A DNA stretch of 64,000 nt from Falsirhodobacter flavus (GTDB taxonomy: Bacteria > Pseudomonadota > Alphaproteobacteria > Rhodobacterales > Rhodobacteraceae). Positions 10,139-19,453 of this stretch are shown one piece after another (positions within the stretch are counted from its first letter, which is position 1; each line of letters opens with the position of its first letter). The stretch lies in assembly GCA_029846755.1 (NCBI GenBank), contig JARWBI010000003.1, positions 268,863 to 332,862 on the forward strand, written 5' to 3'. The position numbers were made by a program, and so were the translations under genes. The notes under the pieces were generated by a model that ran no database searches, was not told the DNA's origin, and saw only the letters and a program-made list of their open reading frames with translations.

Positions 10139-11236
10139 GTGAGCCAGAATTTCGGCGACGAAGACCGCGAAAGCGCGACCGTCATCATCAGCGACATCTC
10201 GGCCGCGCGCTGGCTGCTTCTGCTGATCCTTGCGGCCTCGGTCTATTTCTTCCACGGCTTCCTTGTGCCCGTGCTCGCGGCGATGATCGTGGCCTTTGCA
10301 AGCTGGCCGCTGATGCGCTGGATCGAGCGGACGACGGGGCTTGGCCGGATCTGGGTGACGATCCTGATGATCCTCATCATCGTCGGCTTTCTGGTGGTGC
10401 CGATCACCTTCGCGCTGATCTATGCCTTGGGCGAATTGCGGGTCTGGATCGACTGGGGGCTGGAGGTGAACGCGGTCGGCGCACCCACACCGGGCTGGAT
10501 CGCAGGGCTGCCGCGGGTGGGCGTCTGGCTGGACGAGCAATGGTTGCGCTTCGTCGGCAAGCCCGGGGCCATCGCGGAACTGGTGCAGATCACCACCGGC
10601 AGCAATATCGGCACGATCTATCGCGCGATCCTCGCGGCGGGGAACATGGCGATCCACCTGGCACTGAACCTGCTGTTCATGCTGATCGCGCTGTTCATCT
10701 TCTATCGCGATGGCGAGAATATCGCCGCGCAGCTTGACGTGATCGGTGGGCGCATCCTGCCATCGCGGTGGGATCGGCTGTCGCGCATGGTGCCGCTGAC
10801 CATCAGTGCGACCGTGACCGGCATGACCCTGATCGCCATTGGCGAGGGGGTGATCCTTGGCGTCGCCTATTGGGTGGCAGGGGTGCCGTCGCCGGTGATG
10901 CTGGGCGTGCTGACGGGGTTCATGGCGCTGATCCCCGGCGGGGCGCCTTTGTCCTTCACGCTGGTCTCGATCTATCTGGTGGCAAGCGGCAGCCCCTTTG
11001 CGGGGGTGGCGCTGTTCGTCTGGGGCACGGTGGAATTGTTCACCGTGGACAAGACGATCCGCCCGGTGCTGATCGGCGGGCCGGTGAAGATGCCGTTCCT
11101 GCCGACATTCTTCGGCCTGATCGGCGGGGTGAAAACGATGGGGATCGTGGGGCTGTTCGTCGGGCCGGTGCTGATGGCGCTTCTGGTCGCGATCTGGCGG
11201 GAATGGGCCTATGACGACGATGGGGCGCGGCCCTGA
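10139..11236 (+). CDS. AI-2E family transporter (PerM/YdiK-like)
   Basis: Polytopic membrane protein of about 365 aa with the usual eight hydrophobic segments and a soluble stretch at about residues 110-190. The C-terminal signature GFMALIPGGAPLSF and the VDKTIRPVLIGG segment place it in the AI-2 exporter/PerM family, whose members move autoinducer-2 or ions. A GTG at 10139 is preferred as start because AGGAGG sits at ideal distance; an ATG at 10112 lacks such a site. Substrate unknown. Confidence 0.87.
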   Translation: MSQNFGDEDRESATVIISDISAARWLLLLILAASVYFFHGFLVPVLAAMIVAFASWPLMRWIERTTGLGRIWVTILMILIIVGFLVVPITFALIYALGELRVWIDWGLEVNAVGAPTPGWIAGLPRVGVWLDEQWLRFVGKPGAIAELVQITTGSNIGTIYRAILAAGNMAIHLALNLLFMLIALFIFYRDGENIAAQLDVIGGRILPSRWDRLSRMVPLTISATVTGMTLIAIGEGVILGVAYWVAGVPSPVMLGVLTGFMALIPGGAPLSFTLVSIYLVASGSPFAGVALFVWGTVELFTVDKTIRPVLIGGPVKMPFLPTFFGLIGGVKTMGIVGLFVGPVLMALLVAIWREWAYDDDGARP

Positions 11237-11248
11237 CAGGCCGCGCCC
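11223..11248. terminator. Bidirectional hairpin between convergent genes
   Basis: Perfect 10-bp inverted repeat GGGCGCGGCC-CTGACA-GGCCGCGCCC that spans the AI-2E gene stop and lies 7 bp from the convergent VPLP-CTERM gene end. There is no T-run, but placement between convergent genes supports termination. Confidence 0.7.
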
Positions 11249-11254
11249 GACGGT

Positions 11255-11791
11255 TCAGCGGCGGCGGCGCAGCGCCAGCGCGGCAAGGCCCGAGCCCAGC
11301 AGCACGATACCCGAAGGCAGCGGAACCGGGGCCGGAGTGGCGCCGCCCTGAGCGAACAGGCTGACCTCGTAGCTGCCACCGTCGACTGGCAGCGTGAAGC
11401 CGTCGAAGAAGAACATCTCGACCGACAGAAGCGGGCCGAAGGCAGCAGCGGCGGCGCCCGTCAGGTTGCCGAAGGACAGCGTCACGATGTCATCGAAGAA
11501 GCTGACACCCGACAGATCGCCGTAGAGCAACTCGCCCTCGTCCCCGCGCAGGGTGAAGGACCCCGTTGCGGTGGTCAGCGGGCTGGCGACATCGAACACC
11601 ACCGACAGATCGGCCAGCAGGCTTTGCTCGTAACCGTCGGCCACGGCATCGGCGCCGTCGATCAGGAAATCGCCAACACCTTCGGTCTCAAGATAGAAGC
11701 CGGTCGCGACGGGCACGTCGATGACGGCGGCGGTGGCCGGGGCGGCCAGCAGGAAGGCTGCGGAAAGGGCAGCGGATGCGAACTTGAACAT
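11255..11791 (-). CDS. VPLP-CTERM sorting-signal protein
   Basis: Secreted protein of 178 aa, function unknown. It has an N-terminal signal peptide (MFKFASAALSAAFLLAAPATA), an acidic beta-rich middle without recognised domain, and a C-terminal tripartite signal: VPLPSG, a hydrophobic segment and RRRR. This is the VPLPA-CTERM variant of the PEP-CTERM system of Rhodobacterales, read by a dedicated exosortase. No exosortase gene is in this window. The ATG at 11791 is preferred over a GTG two codons upstream because AGGA is then well spaced. Downstream of the giant nuclease gene in the same direction, 31 bp away. Confidence 0.8.
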   Translation of the reverse strand: MFKFASAALSAAFLLAAPATAAVIDVPVATGFYLETEGVGDFLIDGADAVADGYEQSLLADLSVVFDVASPLTTATGSFTLRGDEGELLYGDLSGVSFFDDIVTLSFGNLTGAAAAAFGPLLSVEMFFFDGFTLPVDGGSYEVSLFAQGGATPAPVPLPSGIVLLGSGLAALALRRRR

Positions 11792-11822
11792 GGTCACTTT
11801 TCCTATGGATTGGGATGGGCGC

Positions 11823-14800
11823 TTACGCGCCCACCAGCGGGAATTGGTCGATAAAGGTCAGGTTGTCGGCGGTGATCCCATCGCCGCGGACATAGATGGC
11901 ATCGTCGCGGCCCATCGGATCGTCCAGATAGACGACCGCAGTTCCGCCCGCCATCTTGATCGAGGAGACAGAGACCCCCTCGCCCAATGCGATGGCATCG
12001 ACGCCAACCTCGAAGTCCATGATAGTGTCGCGGGCGCGCACACCGTCCAGCGCCTCGTCGCCGAAGAAGAACACGTCGGCACCCGCGCCGCCGGTCATCA
12101 CGTCGTTGTTGCCCGCGCCCGAGGCGATGAAGTCCGCGCCATCGGTGCCGACCAGATTGTCGCGACCCGCCGTGCCGAAGATGAATTCGAACTCCGGCTC
12201 GTCGATCACGGTGTCGTCACGCAGGTTCAGGTTCTGGATGCGGTCATCGGTGCTCGGCCCGCCATCTGCCACGTCGAAGGCGGTTTCCTCACTGCCATGA
12301 ACCTCGGCCAGATATTCGGCGAAGGCGTCCTGCTCGGTGCCGTTGTCGGCAAAGGTCGCTGCACCGTCGCGGGCGTCTTCCAGCAGGTCCAGTCGGTCGC
12401 GGCCACCGCCCGCCGGGAAGGGATAGCCGTCGCCGCCATCCGCCATGAAGCCCAGCGTCACGACGCGGACCAGCCCTTCGGCATCGCCCACCAACGCGCC
12501 GCCCTTCACCAGCACGTCCAGATCCTTGCCGTCCGCATCCGTGATCGCGGCGCTGATGATGCGCTCGCCCGCCGGAAGGTCGGGATCGAAGGCCAGCTGG
12601 ATGCCCGACATCTGCGCGAACTGGCCGCCGCCCACGGCTGCGACACCGTATTCCAGCACCGTCAACAATTCGGCGCGGGTCAGCGTAACCAGCGACAGCG
12701 CGTTGTTGAAGGCCAGCGCCGCCGCGATGTCAGCCTGCGAAATGCCGCCTTCGGGTTTCACGACATTACCTTCGCTGTCCAGCAGTTCGCCGTTCGGGCC
12801 GCGCACGAATTCGGTGCCGCCTGCCGGGACGGTGGTCTCGCCGATCGACGCACGGATGCCGCCACCGTTCTTGATCGAGACGGTGACCGTTTCGTCCACT
12901 TTCTGGGCGTAGTGCAGGTTAGCATCGGCGGTCAGATTGCCGAGGTTGGTTTCCTGCGAACGCACGCCGTCCGGATCGTCGGCAAGGCCGGTGCCGGTGC
13001 GGTTGCCGTTCAGGAAGACGTTCGACACGCCGAAGACGTTGCCCTGGGTTTCGATGATCTGCGCTTCGATGGCGTCGGCGATGGCCTGAATCTCGGGATC
13101 GACCATGTCTTCGGCGCCAAGGGCGGCCACGCCCGCATCGTCGGTGGCATAGGCGCCCGAAACTTCGGGGTCATAACTGTCGGCGATGATGTTGCCGTCC
13201 TTGTCGAAGTCCACGACCAGACGGCCGACATATTTGTAGTTGCCATCGGTGTTGACCACCGCCGTCATGCCGCCATCGGCGTTCTGCAGGAAGGTCGGGT
13301 ATTGGCCCTGCGCTTCCTCATCGCCGATGGGGGTGTCGTTCTCGTCAAGCAGACGGGTGTTCGAGCCGCCCGCCACGATCACGTCCACGCCCGACAGTCG
13401 CGAGGCGAGTTCGAATTCGACGTCGATCACCTGCATATGGGCCAGCAGGATGACCTTGTTCATCGTCGGGTTGGCGGCAAGGATCGCATCGACCTCGGCC
13501 TGGATATCGGCGGCCAGCGCGTCAAGCTCGGCATCGGTCGGAGTGGTGCCCGCCCATGCCGGCTCCACCGTCACGCCCCCGGTCGAGGAGATGCGGGCCA
13601 GCGTCGGCGTGGTCGCACCGACGATGCCGATCAGTTCGCCGCCCTTTTCAACAACCTTGGAATTGGCAATCTTGCCCGACAGCGCCAGCGGCGCAAGGTT
13701 CGGGTCGGTCGACATGTCAAGGTTGGTGGACAGATACGGCATGTCGGTGCCGGTGAAATCCTTGCCTTCCAGCGAGGTTCCGACCAGCGCGTCGAAATTG
13801 CCCGGCGCATTGCCCGAGATCAGGCCCGCCAGTTCCGCCGTGCCCTTGTCGAATTCGTGGTTGCCCAGGGCGATGGCTTCGAAGCCCAGCTCGTTCTGGA
13901 TCTGGATGTCGCCGATCCCGCCCGATCCGAAGACCGCGCCCGATGCGTCATAGAAGGCGCCAGGAATGATCGCATCTCCCGACGACACGCGCAGGGTGTT
14001 GTCGGCAATGCCGTCATTGCCCAGATCCTGCGCCTCCAGCGCGTTCATCACGGCAGATGCGTTCGGGGCGTGGACGATGGACGATCCGTTGCCCTCTTGG
14101 TCGGACATGTGCAGCAGTTCCAGCGTGAACACTTCGGGTTCTTCCTCTTTGCCAAGGTCGAGCCCAACGACGATCGGATCATGGTCCGATGCCCGCCATG
14201 CGTCGCCGGTGTAGAGCGCCTTGTCGCGACCGAAATCGGTGTTGTAGTCCAGCGCGTCCGCCTCGTCGGCGTTGGCGTTCCAGTATTGTGCGCCCGTGAC
14301 CTGCCCCTTCAGGCTGCCATTGGCGATTGCATAGTCCAGCGTGCCCTGCTGGCCGTCGAAGACATAGCTGATGCCGTTCGGATCGAACTCGGCTCCCAGA
14401 TCGGTGTAATCGTCGGCAGTGCCCAGAACTCCGTCCGCACCCGAACGGATCGCGGTGATCGGGTCTTCCATCCGGTAGGAATTCAGATCGCCAAGGATCA
14501 GCACGTCTTCCTCGCCGGTGCCGGTCGGGTTCGTGGCCAGCCAATCGACCAGCGCCTCGGCAGCCGAGGTGCGGACGTTCGACGAGGCGCTTTGCCCGTC
14601 GCCGATATCCACGTCGCCATCCACCGCCGAACCTTTCGATTTCAGATGGTTGATGACCGCGGTGAAGCTTTCGCCCGAAGCCTTTTCGGTGAAGGTCTGC
14701 GCGATCGATGCGCGCTGCGTGTTTTCGGTCTGGAAGCGGCTGTCCACGGTTTCGTCGAGGATGGCGAAGTCGCCGGTCAGATCGACGGTTTCATAGTTGT

Positions 14801-17030
14801 AGAGGAAGCCGTTCTTGATCGCGTCGCCCTCGATGGCACCGCCCATGCGGCCCTCGATCACGCCCGCATCGACGAAGGCATAGGTGCCGCCCGCCGCGTT
14901 CAGGGCCGAAACCAGCGCGATCAGCGAGGTGGAGCCTTGCGGGTCGTTCTCGATCTCGGTCAGGCCGATCACGTCGGCGTCGATGGCGTTGATCATCGCG
15001 ACCAGCTTGGCTTCCTGACGCGCGAATTCCTCGGCGTTGTTTGCGCCGCGCGGGTCCTGATTGACGGCCGGGCCGGTGCCACCGTTGATCGTGGTGAAGT
15101 AGTTCAGCACATTCAGGCTTGCGACCTTCAGCGAGCCGCCGACATCGGGGACATCCTCGCGCGGGTTTTCGCGCGACAGGTCGGCTTCGGGCAGGTGGAT
15201 GCGGTATTCCGGCTCCTCGCTGGAAGATGCGCTGTCTTCCGAGAAGCTGATGACGCCGGTGATGTTGGTGAAGCTGTCGCCCATGCGGATCGTATTGTCC
15301 GCGCTCATCGCACCTGCGCCGGGGATGTTCAGCTCGGCCGGGTTCTGGGCATTGGTGCCGTCATCCAGCACCAGCGAGCGGGCTGCTACCTCCTGAAGAT
15401 GCTGTTGGTAGCCTTCGACGCTGGGCGCGTTCGTTTGGGTGAACGTGTCGATGCGCCCGTCCGAGGAGACGCGGATCGTGCCGAAACGGTCGGTCTGGAA
15501 CAGCTCTCCCACCGTCATTTCCTGCTGCACCGTGACGCGCATCCCCTCATAGGCTTCGAGGTTGGCGACGTAATCGCCATCGGCATCGCGCAGGACGGTG
15601 GCGGTCGGGAATTCGATCGCGACGGCGGTCGGCAGGGCGTTGCCGCTGGATTCCACAGTGACGCTGGCCGGGGTCAGGCCCGTCTCGCCGCCGAACTCGC
15701 CCACGCGGCCTTCGATGGTGACCAGATCGCCCACGGCGACATTGGCGATGCCGCGGATGAAGATGCCTTCGGAGGTCGAGGCATCGCCATCGGCATCGGC
15801 GTCCTCTTCCTGAACGTAGTAACCGCCCAGACCCGGAACGATCTGCGTGACGATGCCTTGGACGCGCACGTCCTGACCCAGCAGCGCGCTTTCATCGGCA
15901 GCGCCCGCGACGCCGACCAGCGTGCCGTTGATGAAGCTGGTGGAGCCTTGGATCTCGTGGATCTTCACATCGGCATATTCGCCGGGGTTCACGGTCGTGG
16001 TGCCCGCGTTCGGCGTGTTCACCGCCGGATCGTTGTTGAAGTCCAGTTGCGCGAAACCGTCGCCGTCGCGGCGGAAGCCTGCGGGCAGGAAGGTGCCATC
16101 GGGACCGACGACCGGCGCGTCAAAATGGAAGAATTCCGGGCCTTCGCCATCGGTCACGCCCACGGCATCCACGGCCACCGGGGTTCCGGCGTCGAGCGAG
16201 GCGGTTTCCACCAGCGCGATGGTGTAGCTGGAGTTTTCGATGAAATCGGCGGCGATTTCGACGTTCGGCGTCACGCCGAAGGCCGAGGCGACCAGCGAAT
16301 TGCCGACCAGCAGCACGCCGTTATCGCCCATGACATGATCGGCGGTGAAGTCGAAGCGTTTGTCGATCTGACCGTTCGAGGCGATATCGTCGGATTCGAC
16401 GACGATCAGGCTGTAACCTTCCAGCGACTGTCCGGGGGTGCCGCTCAGCTCGATATATTCCGGGTCCGCGCCGGTGGTCGATCCAAGCGCGGCTTCGATG
16501 CGCAGCGGCACTTCGGCCACGAATTCGCCCACCGGAAAGGGGTTTGTCGCCGAGGCGTTCGAGGTTTGCCCATCCGTCGCGTTGATCCCCGAGAAGGACC
16601 ATTGCGCCGCATCGAAAGTCGGGGTCGGCAGGCTGCCCGGCTTGCGCGCCGCCCAGCCGTCCAGATAATCCCATGCCGTGCCGGTGCCGTCCACGTCGGG
16701 CTGGCCGAAGCTGTCAACCAGCGTCTCGCCCTGGAACAGTTCCACTGCATCGTCGCCGTTCACCGACAGAACGCCCGAGGTGAAGTCCGGATCGAAGCCG
16801 AAATAGGTGTTGAAGCCCGCCGCCTCGGTCGAGACATAGATGTGGCTGCCCTGGGTCGCAGAACCGGACAGCGCGAATTCCGGGCCATCCGATCCGGCAC
16901 CGTTGTTGGCCGAACCGATGGAATATTCGGACAGGTCCGCAATATCGCTCAGGACATAAAGTTCGATCGCCTTGGGCAGCCCGCCCGAAAGCGGCCCATC
17001 GATGATGCCGGTGATGATGAGATTGGACAT
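11823..17030 (-). CDS. Secreted ExeM/NucH-like endonuclease fused to 5'-nucleotidase with RTX-type tail
   Basis: Predicted extracellular enzyme of 1735 aa. Order: lamin-tail-like beta domains (about residues 1-165 and 170-360), an OB-like segment (about 360-620), and an endonuclease/exonuclease/phosphatase domain (about 630-950) with all expected residues: SLNVLNYF, GLTEIEN, NHLKSKGS, LGDLNSY and SDHDPI. A metallophosphatase/5'-nucleotidase unit follows (about 965-1540) with GNHEFD and a C-terminal NGGGIR segment. Near residues 1615-1660 lies a calcium-binding GGAGADVFFFG repeat, as in type I-secreted RTX proteins. There is no cleavable N-terminal signal peptide, which also fits type I secretion. 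Inferred role: degradation of extracellular DNA to nucleosides and phosphate. Motifs I and V of the phosphatase are atypical (DQE for DxH; GGSNT for GHxH). Confidence 0.9.
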   Translation of the reverse strand: MSNLIITGIIDGPLSGGLPKAIELYVLSDIADLSEYSIGSANNGAGSDGPEFALSGSATQGSHIYVSTEAAGFNTYFGFDPDFTSGVLSVNGDDAVELFQGETLVDSFGQPDVDGTGTAWDYLDGWAARKPGSLPTPTFDAAQWSFSGINATDGQTSNASATNPFPVGEFVAEVPLRIEAALGSTTGADPEYIELSGTPGQSLEGYSLIVVESDDIASNGQIDKRFDFTADHVMGDNGVLLVGNSLVASAFGVTPNVEIAADFIENSSYTIALVETASLDAGTPVAVDAVGVTDGEGPEFFHFDAPVVGPDGTFLPAGFRRDGDGFAQLDFNNDPAVNTPNAGTTTVNPGEYADVKIHEIQGSTSFINGTLVGVAGAADESALLGQDVRVQGIVTQIVPGLGGYYVQEEDADADGDASTSEGIFIRGIANVAVGDLVTIEGRVGEFGGETGLTPASVTVESSGNALPTAVAIEFPTATVLRDADGDYVANLEAYEGMRVTVQQEMTVGELFQTDRFGTIRVSSDGRIDTFTQTNAPSVEGYQQHLQEVAARSLVLDDGTNAQNPAELNIPGAGAMSADNTIRMGDSFTNITGVISFSEDSASSSEEPEYRIHLPEADLSRENPREDVPDVGGSLKVASLNVLNYFTTINGGTGPAVNQDPRGANNAEEFARQEAKLVAMINAIDADVIGLTEIENDPQGSTSLIALVSALNAAGGTYAFVDAGVIEGRMGGAIEGDAIKNGFLYNYETVDLTGDFAILDETVDSRFQTENTQRASIAQTFTEKASGESFTAVINHLKSKGSAVDGDVDIGDGQSASSNVRTSAAEALVDWLATNPTGTGEEDVLILGDLNSYRMEDPITAIRSGADGVLGTADDYTDLGAEFDPNGISYVFDGQQGTLDYAIANGSLKGQVTGAQYWNANADEADALDYNTDFGRDKALYTGDAWRASDHDPIVVGLDLGKEEEPEVFTLELLHMSDQEGNGSSIVHAPNASAVMNALEAQDLGNDGIADNTLRVSSGDAIIPGAFYDASGAVFGSGGIGDIQIQNELGFEAIALGNHEFDKGTAELAGLISGNAPGNFDALVGTSLEGKDFTGTDMPYLSTNLDMSTDPNLAPLALSGKIANSKVVEKGGELIGIVGATTPTLARISSTGGVTVEPAWAGTTPTDAELDALAADIQAEVDAILAANPTMNKVILLAHMQVIDVEFELASRLSGVDVIVAGGSNTRLLDENDTPIGDEEAQGQYPTFLQNADGGMTAVVNTDGNYKYVGRLVVDFDKDGNIIADSYDPEVSGAYATDDAGVAALGAEDMVDPEIQAIADAIEAQIIETQGNVFGVSNVFLNGNRTGTGLADDPDGVRSQETNLGNLTADANLHYAQKVDETVTVSIKNGGGIRASIGETTVPAGGTEFVRGPNGELLDSEGNVVKPEGGISQADIAAALAFNNALSLVTLTRAELLTVLEYGVAAVGGGQFAQMSGIQLAFDPDLPAGERIISAAITDADGKDLDVLVKGGALVGDAEGLVRVVTLGFMADGGDGYPFPAGGGRDRLDLLEDARDGAATFADNGTEQDAFAEYLAEVHGSEETAFDVADGGPSTDDRIQNLNLRDDTVIDEPEFEFIFGTAGRDNLVGTDGADFIASGAGNNDVMTGGAGADVFFFGDEALDGVRARDTIMDFEVGVDAIALGEGVSVSSIKMAGGTAVVYLDDPMGRDDAIYVRGDGITADNLTFIDQFPLVGA

Positions 17031-17137
17031 GCCACGCCTCGACTCTTGAATGAAAATCCGGGCGAAGGTGGCAGTGTTCGTTAACAGTTTCTAAAGGGTT
17101 GGATGACGTATTTGTGAATGGTTAACCTTGCGGTGGA

Positions 17138-17872
17138 TCAACGGGTTACGCGGCGCAGGAAGCTGCGGGTGCGTTCGTCCTGCGGGGCTTCGAATATCTG
17201 TGCGGGCGGGCCCTGTTCAACGATGCGGCCCCCGTCCATGAAGATCACGCGATCCGCGATCTCGCGCGCGAATTGCATCTCGTGAGTGACGATCAGCATG
17301 GTCTGGCGGCGTTCGGCCACGCGGCGCATCAGGTCCAGCACCTCGCCCACCCATTCGGGGTCCAGCGCCGATGTCGGCTCGTCAAACAGCATGAGGTCGG
17401 CATCCAGCGCCATGGCCCGCCCGATCCCGACGCGCTGTTGCTGCCCGCCCGACAGCGCGGCGGGAAAGCTGTCCGCCTTTTCCGTCAGGCCCGTTTCGGC
17501 AAGGATCGCATCGGCCCGCGCCTCCGCCTCGGCCCTCGGGCGGCGCTGCACCGTCACAAGCGCCTCGGTGATGTTCTGCCGCGCGGTCTTGTTGGCGAAC
17601 AGGGCATAGTTTTGGAATACGAAGGCCGTCCGCCGCCGCAGGCCAAGGATTTGCGCGCGGCTGGCATGGGCAGCATCGACCGTCAGATCTCCCACCTGGA
17701 TCGTGCCCGCTTCGGGCCGGTCAAGAAAGTTGATGCAGCGCAGAAGCGTCGATTTCCCGGTGCCGGACGGGCCGATCACGACAACACGCTCCCCCTGCTC
17801 GATCGTCAGGTCGATGCCGTTCAGCACCGGTGTCGCCCCGAAGCGCTTGGTCAGTCCCGTCAGGCGGATCAT
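17138..17872 (-). CDS. Polar amino acid (cystine-type) ABC transporter ATP-binding protein
   Basis: ATPase of 244 aa with Walker A GPSGTGKST at about residues 34-42, signature LSGGQQQRVGIGRA and Walker B LMLFDEPTSALDPE, then the THEMQFAREIADR segment typical of GlnQ/TcyN proteins. It overlaps the permease gene by 4 bp. With the permease and binding protein it forms a complete importer, probably for L-cystine or a related amino acid (TcyABC/TcyJLN type). The substrate is inferred from the binding protein. Confidence 0.9.
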   Translation of the reverse strand: MIRLTGLTKRFGATPVLNGIDLTIEQGERVVVIGPSGTGKSTLLRCINFLDRPEAGTIQVGDLTVDAAHASRAQILGLRRRTAFVFQNYALFANKTARQNITEALVTVQRRPRAEAEARADAILAETGLTEKADSFPAALSGGQQQRVGIGRAMALDADLMLFDEPTSALDPEWVGEVLDLMRRVAERRQTMLIVTHEMQFAREIADRVIFMDGGRIVEQGPPAQIFEAPQDERTRSFLRRVTR

Positions 17873-18543
17873 CGCGTGAATGCCCTGTTGAGTGAAAACT
17901 CCAGCCGTTTCTGCGCGAAGGACAGCGCCTCGACGATGGCCCAGTAGATCAGCGCGACGACGATGAACGCTTCGAAATACAGAAAGCTGCCCGCCGCTTC
18001 CTTCTGCGTCGCGCCCATCATTTCCGTGACGCCCAGCGTGAAGGCCAGCGAGGTGCTTTTAATCATGTCGATGAAATAGTTGACCAGCGTGGGCGCGGCG
18101 ACCCGCGCCGCCTGCGGCAGCACGATCCGGCCCATCATCTGCGTGCGGGTCATGCCGACGGCCTCGGCCGCCTCCCACTGGCTGCGATCGACGCCGATGA
18201 TGGCCGCACGGATGGATTCGGCCATATAGGCCGAGAAATGCAGTGTCAGCCCGATGATCGCCGCCTGCACCCCGGTCATGTTGGTCAGGAACGGCATCAC
18301 CTGCGGCAGACCGTAATAGAACAGGAACAGCTGCACCAATAACGGAGTGCCGCGAAAGAAGCTGATGAACAGCACGACGATGCCGTCCAGCACCGGGATG
18401 CGCGCGACGCGTTCCATTGCCAGAAGGCTGGCCAGCACCAGCGCGCAGGCCATCGACAGGACCGCCATGAACAGCGTCAGCGGCAGGTAGCCCAAAAGGA
18501 TGGGCACCAGACCAAGCATGAAGTCGAGGTCCAGTGCCCTCAT
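17869..18543 (-). CDS. Polar amino acid (cystine-type) ABC transporter permease
   Basis: Inner-membrane permease of 224 aa with about five hydrophobic segments and the HisMQ-type EAA loop (SQWEAAEAVGMTRTQMM, then IVLPQAARVAAP). The FISFFRGTPLLVQLFLFYYG stretch is typical of TcyL/YecS cystine permeases. It sits between the binding-protein gene (1 bp away) and the ATPase gene (4-bp overlap). Confidence 0.9.
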   Translation of the reverse strand: MRALDLDFMLGLVPILLGYLPLTLFMAVLSMACALVLASLLAMERVARIPVLDGIVVLFISFFRGTPLLVQLFLFYYGLPQVMPFLTNMTGVQAAIIGLTLHFSAYMAESIRAAIIGVDRSQWEAAEAVGMTRTQMMGRIVLPQAARVAAPTLVNYFIDMIKSTSLAFTLGVTEMMGATQKEAAGSFLYFEAFIVVALIYWAIVEALSFAQKRLEFSLNRAFTR

Positions 18544-18544
18544 C

Positions 18545-19294
18545 TTATTCGGCGGCCGGCTTCGTCACGTCGGCTGCCAGCCATTTTTCCGAAATCGCGG
18601 CCAGCGTGCCGTCTTCCTTGATCTCGGTGATCGCGGCATCGACCTTGTCCTTCAACTCGGCATCGTCCTTGCGGAAGGGCAGCGCGTTCTGGATCTCCGA
18701 AAAGGGTTGACCGGCCAGCGCCAGGGGCAACGGGCTTTCCGCGATAACCTGTGCCGAAGACACGCGATCCATCACAAAAGCATCGACCCGGCCCAGCGCG
18801 GTGTCCTGTTCGATGTTCGATTCATAGGTGCGGATGTCGATCTCGGACGCGTTGGGCAATGCGCGCAGAAGCTGTTCGTAGTTGGAGCCGAGGTTCACTG
18901 CCACACTGCGCCCCGACAAGGAGTCCGGCCCGGTGATCTCGCCTTCGTTGCCCTTCTTCACCACGACCTGCGCGCCGTCATAGACATAGGGCTGTGTGAA
19001 CAGGAACTTCGCCTCGCGTTCGGGCGTGATGGTGATCTGGTTCGCGACCGTGTCGATCCGGTTCGATTCCAGCGCACCGATCAGGCCCGAAAAGGACATG
19101 GTGACGAATTCCACGTCCAACCCGGCGCGTTTGCCGACTTCGTTCAGGAAATCGACCTCGAACCCTTGCAGAGTGTCGTTGCGGGTGAAGGTGAAGGGGA
19201 AATAGCCCCCCGACATCCCGACGCGCAGCGTTTCGGCCATGGCCGGAGCGGCAAGCGCGGCGATCGCGGTGGCAAGGGAAAGTGCCTTGAGCAT
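18545..19294 (-). CDS. Amino acid (cystine-type) ABC transporter substrate-binding protein
   Basis: Periplasmic binding protein of 249 aa with signal peptide MLKALSLATAIAALAAPAMA. The type II binding fold shows GGYFPFTFTRN, LQGFEVDFLNEVGKR and NQITITPEREAKFLFTQPY, which match cystine-binding TcyA/TcyJ/FliY proteins. First gene of the three-gene operon. The 159 bp upstream (19295-19453) hold no gene and no element I could identify. Confidence 0.87.
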   Translation of the reverse strand: MLKALSLATAIAALAAPAMAETLRVGMSGGYFPFTFTRNDTLQGFEVDFLNEVGKRAGLDVEFVTMSFSGLIGALESNRIDTVANQITITPEREAKFLFTQPYVYDGAQVVVKKGNEGEITGPDSLSGRSVAVNLGSNYEQLLRALPNASEIDIRTYESNIEQDTALGRVDAFVMDRVSSAQVIAESPLPLALAGQPFSEIQNALPFRKDDAELKDKVDAAITEIKEDGTLAAISEKWLAADVTKPAAE

Positions 19295-19453
19295 CGTCTA
19301 TCCTTTTCTTCGCAAAGGCCAAATCTGTCATACAGATGTCGCCTATATTCTGCGGCTGCAAGCCCCGGTCGGGAATGAAGGATAGCGGCGCGCGCAGGCG
19401 GATCAACGCGGATTTGCGTTCCGGATGCCACAGCGCGCCCGGAACGTCGTTCC

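Noticed and set aside
11721..17084. Very long open frame on the plus strand (1787 codons)
   Set aside because: It is the antisense of the nuclease/5'-nucleotidase gene; its translation is His/Arg/Gly-rich with no domain, a usual product of high-GC codon bias.
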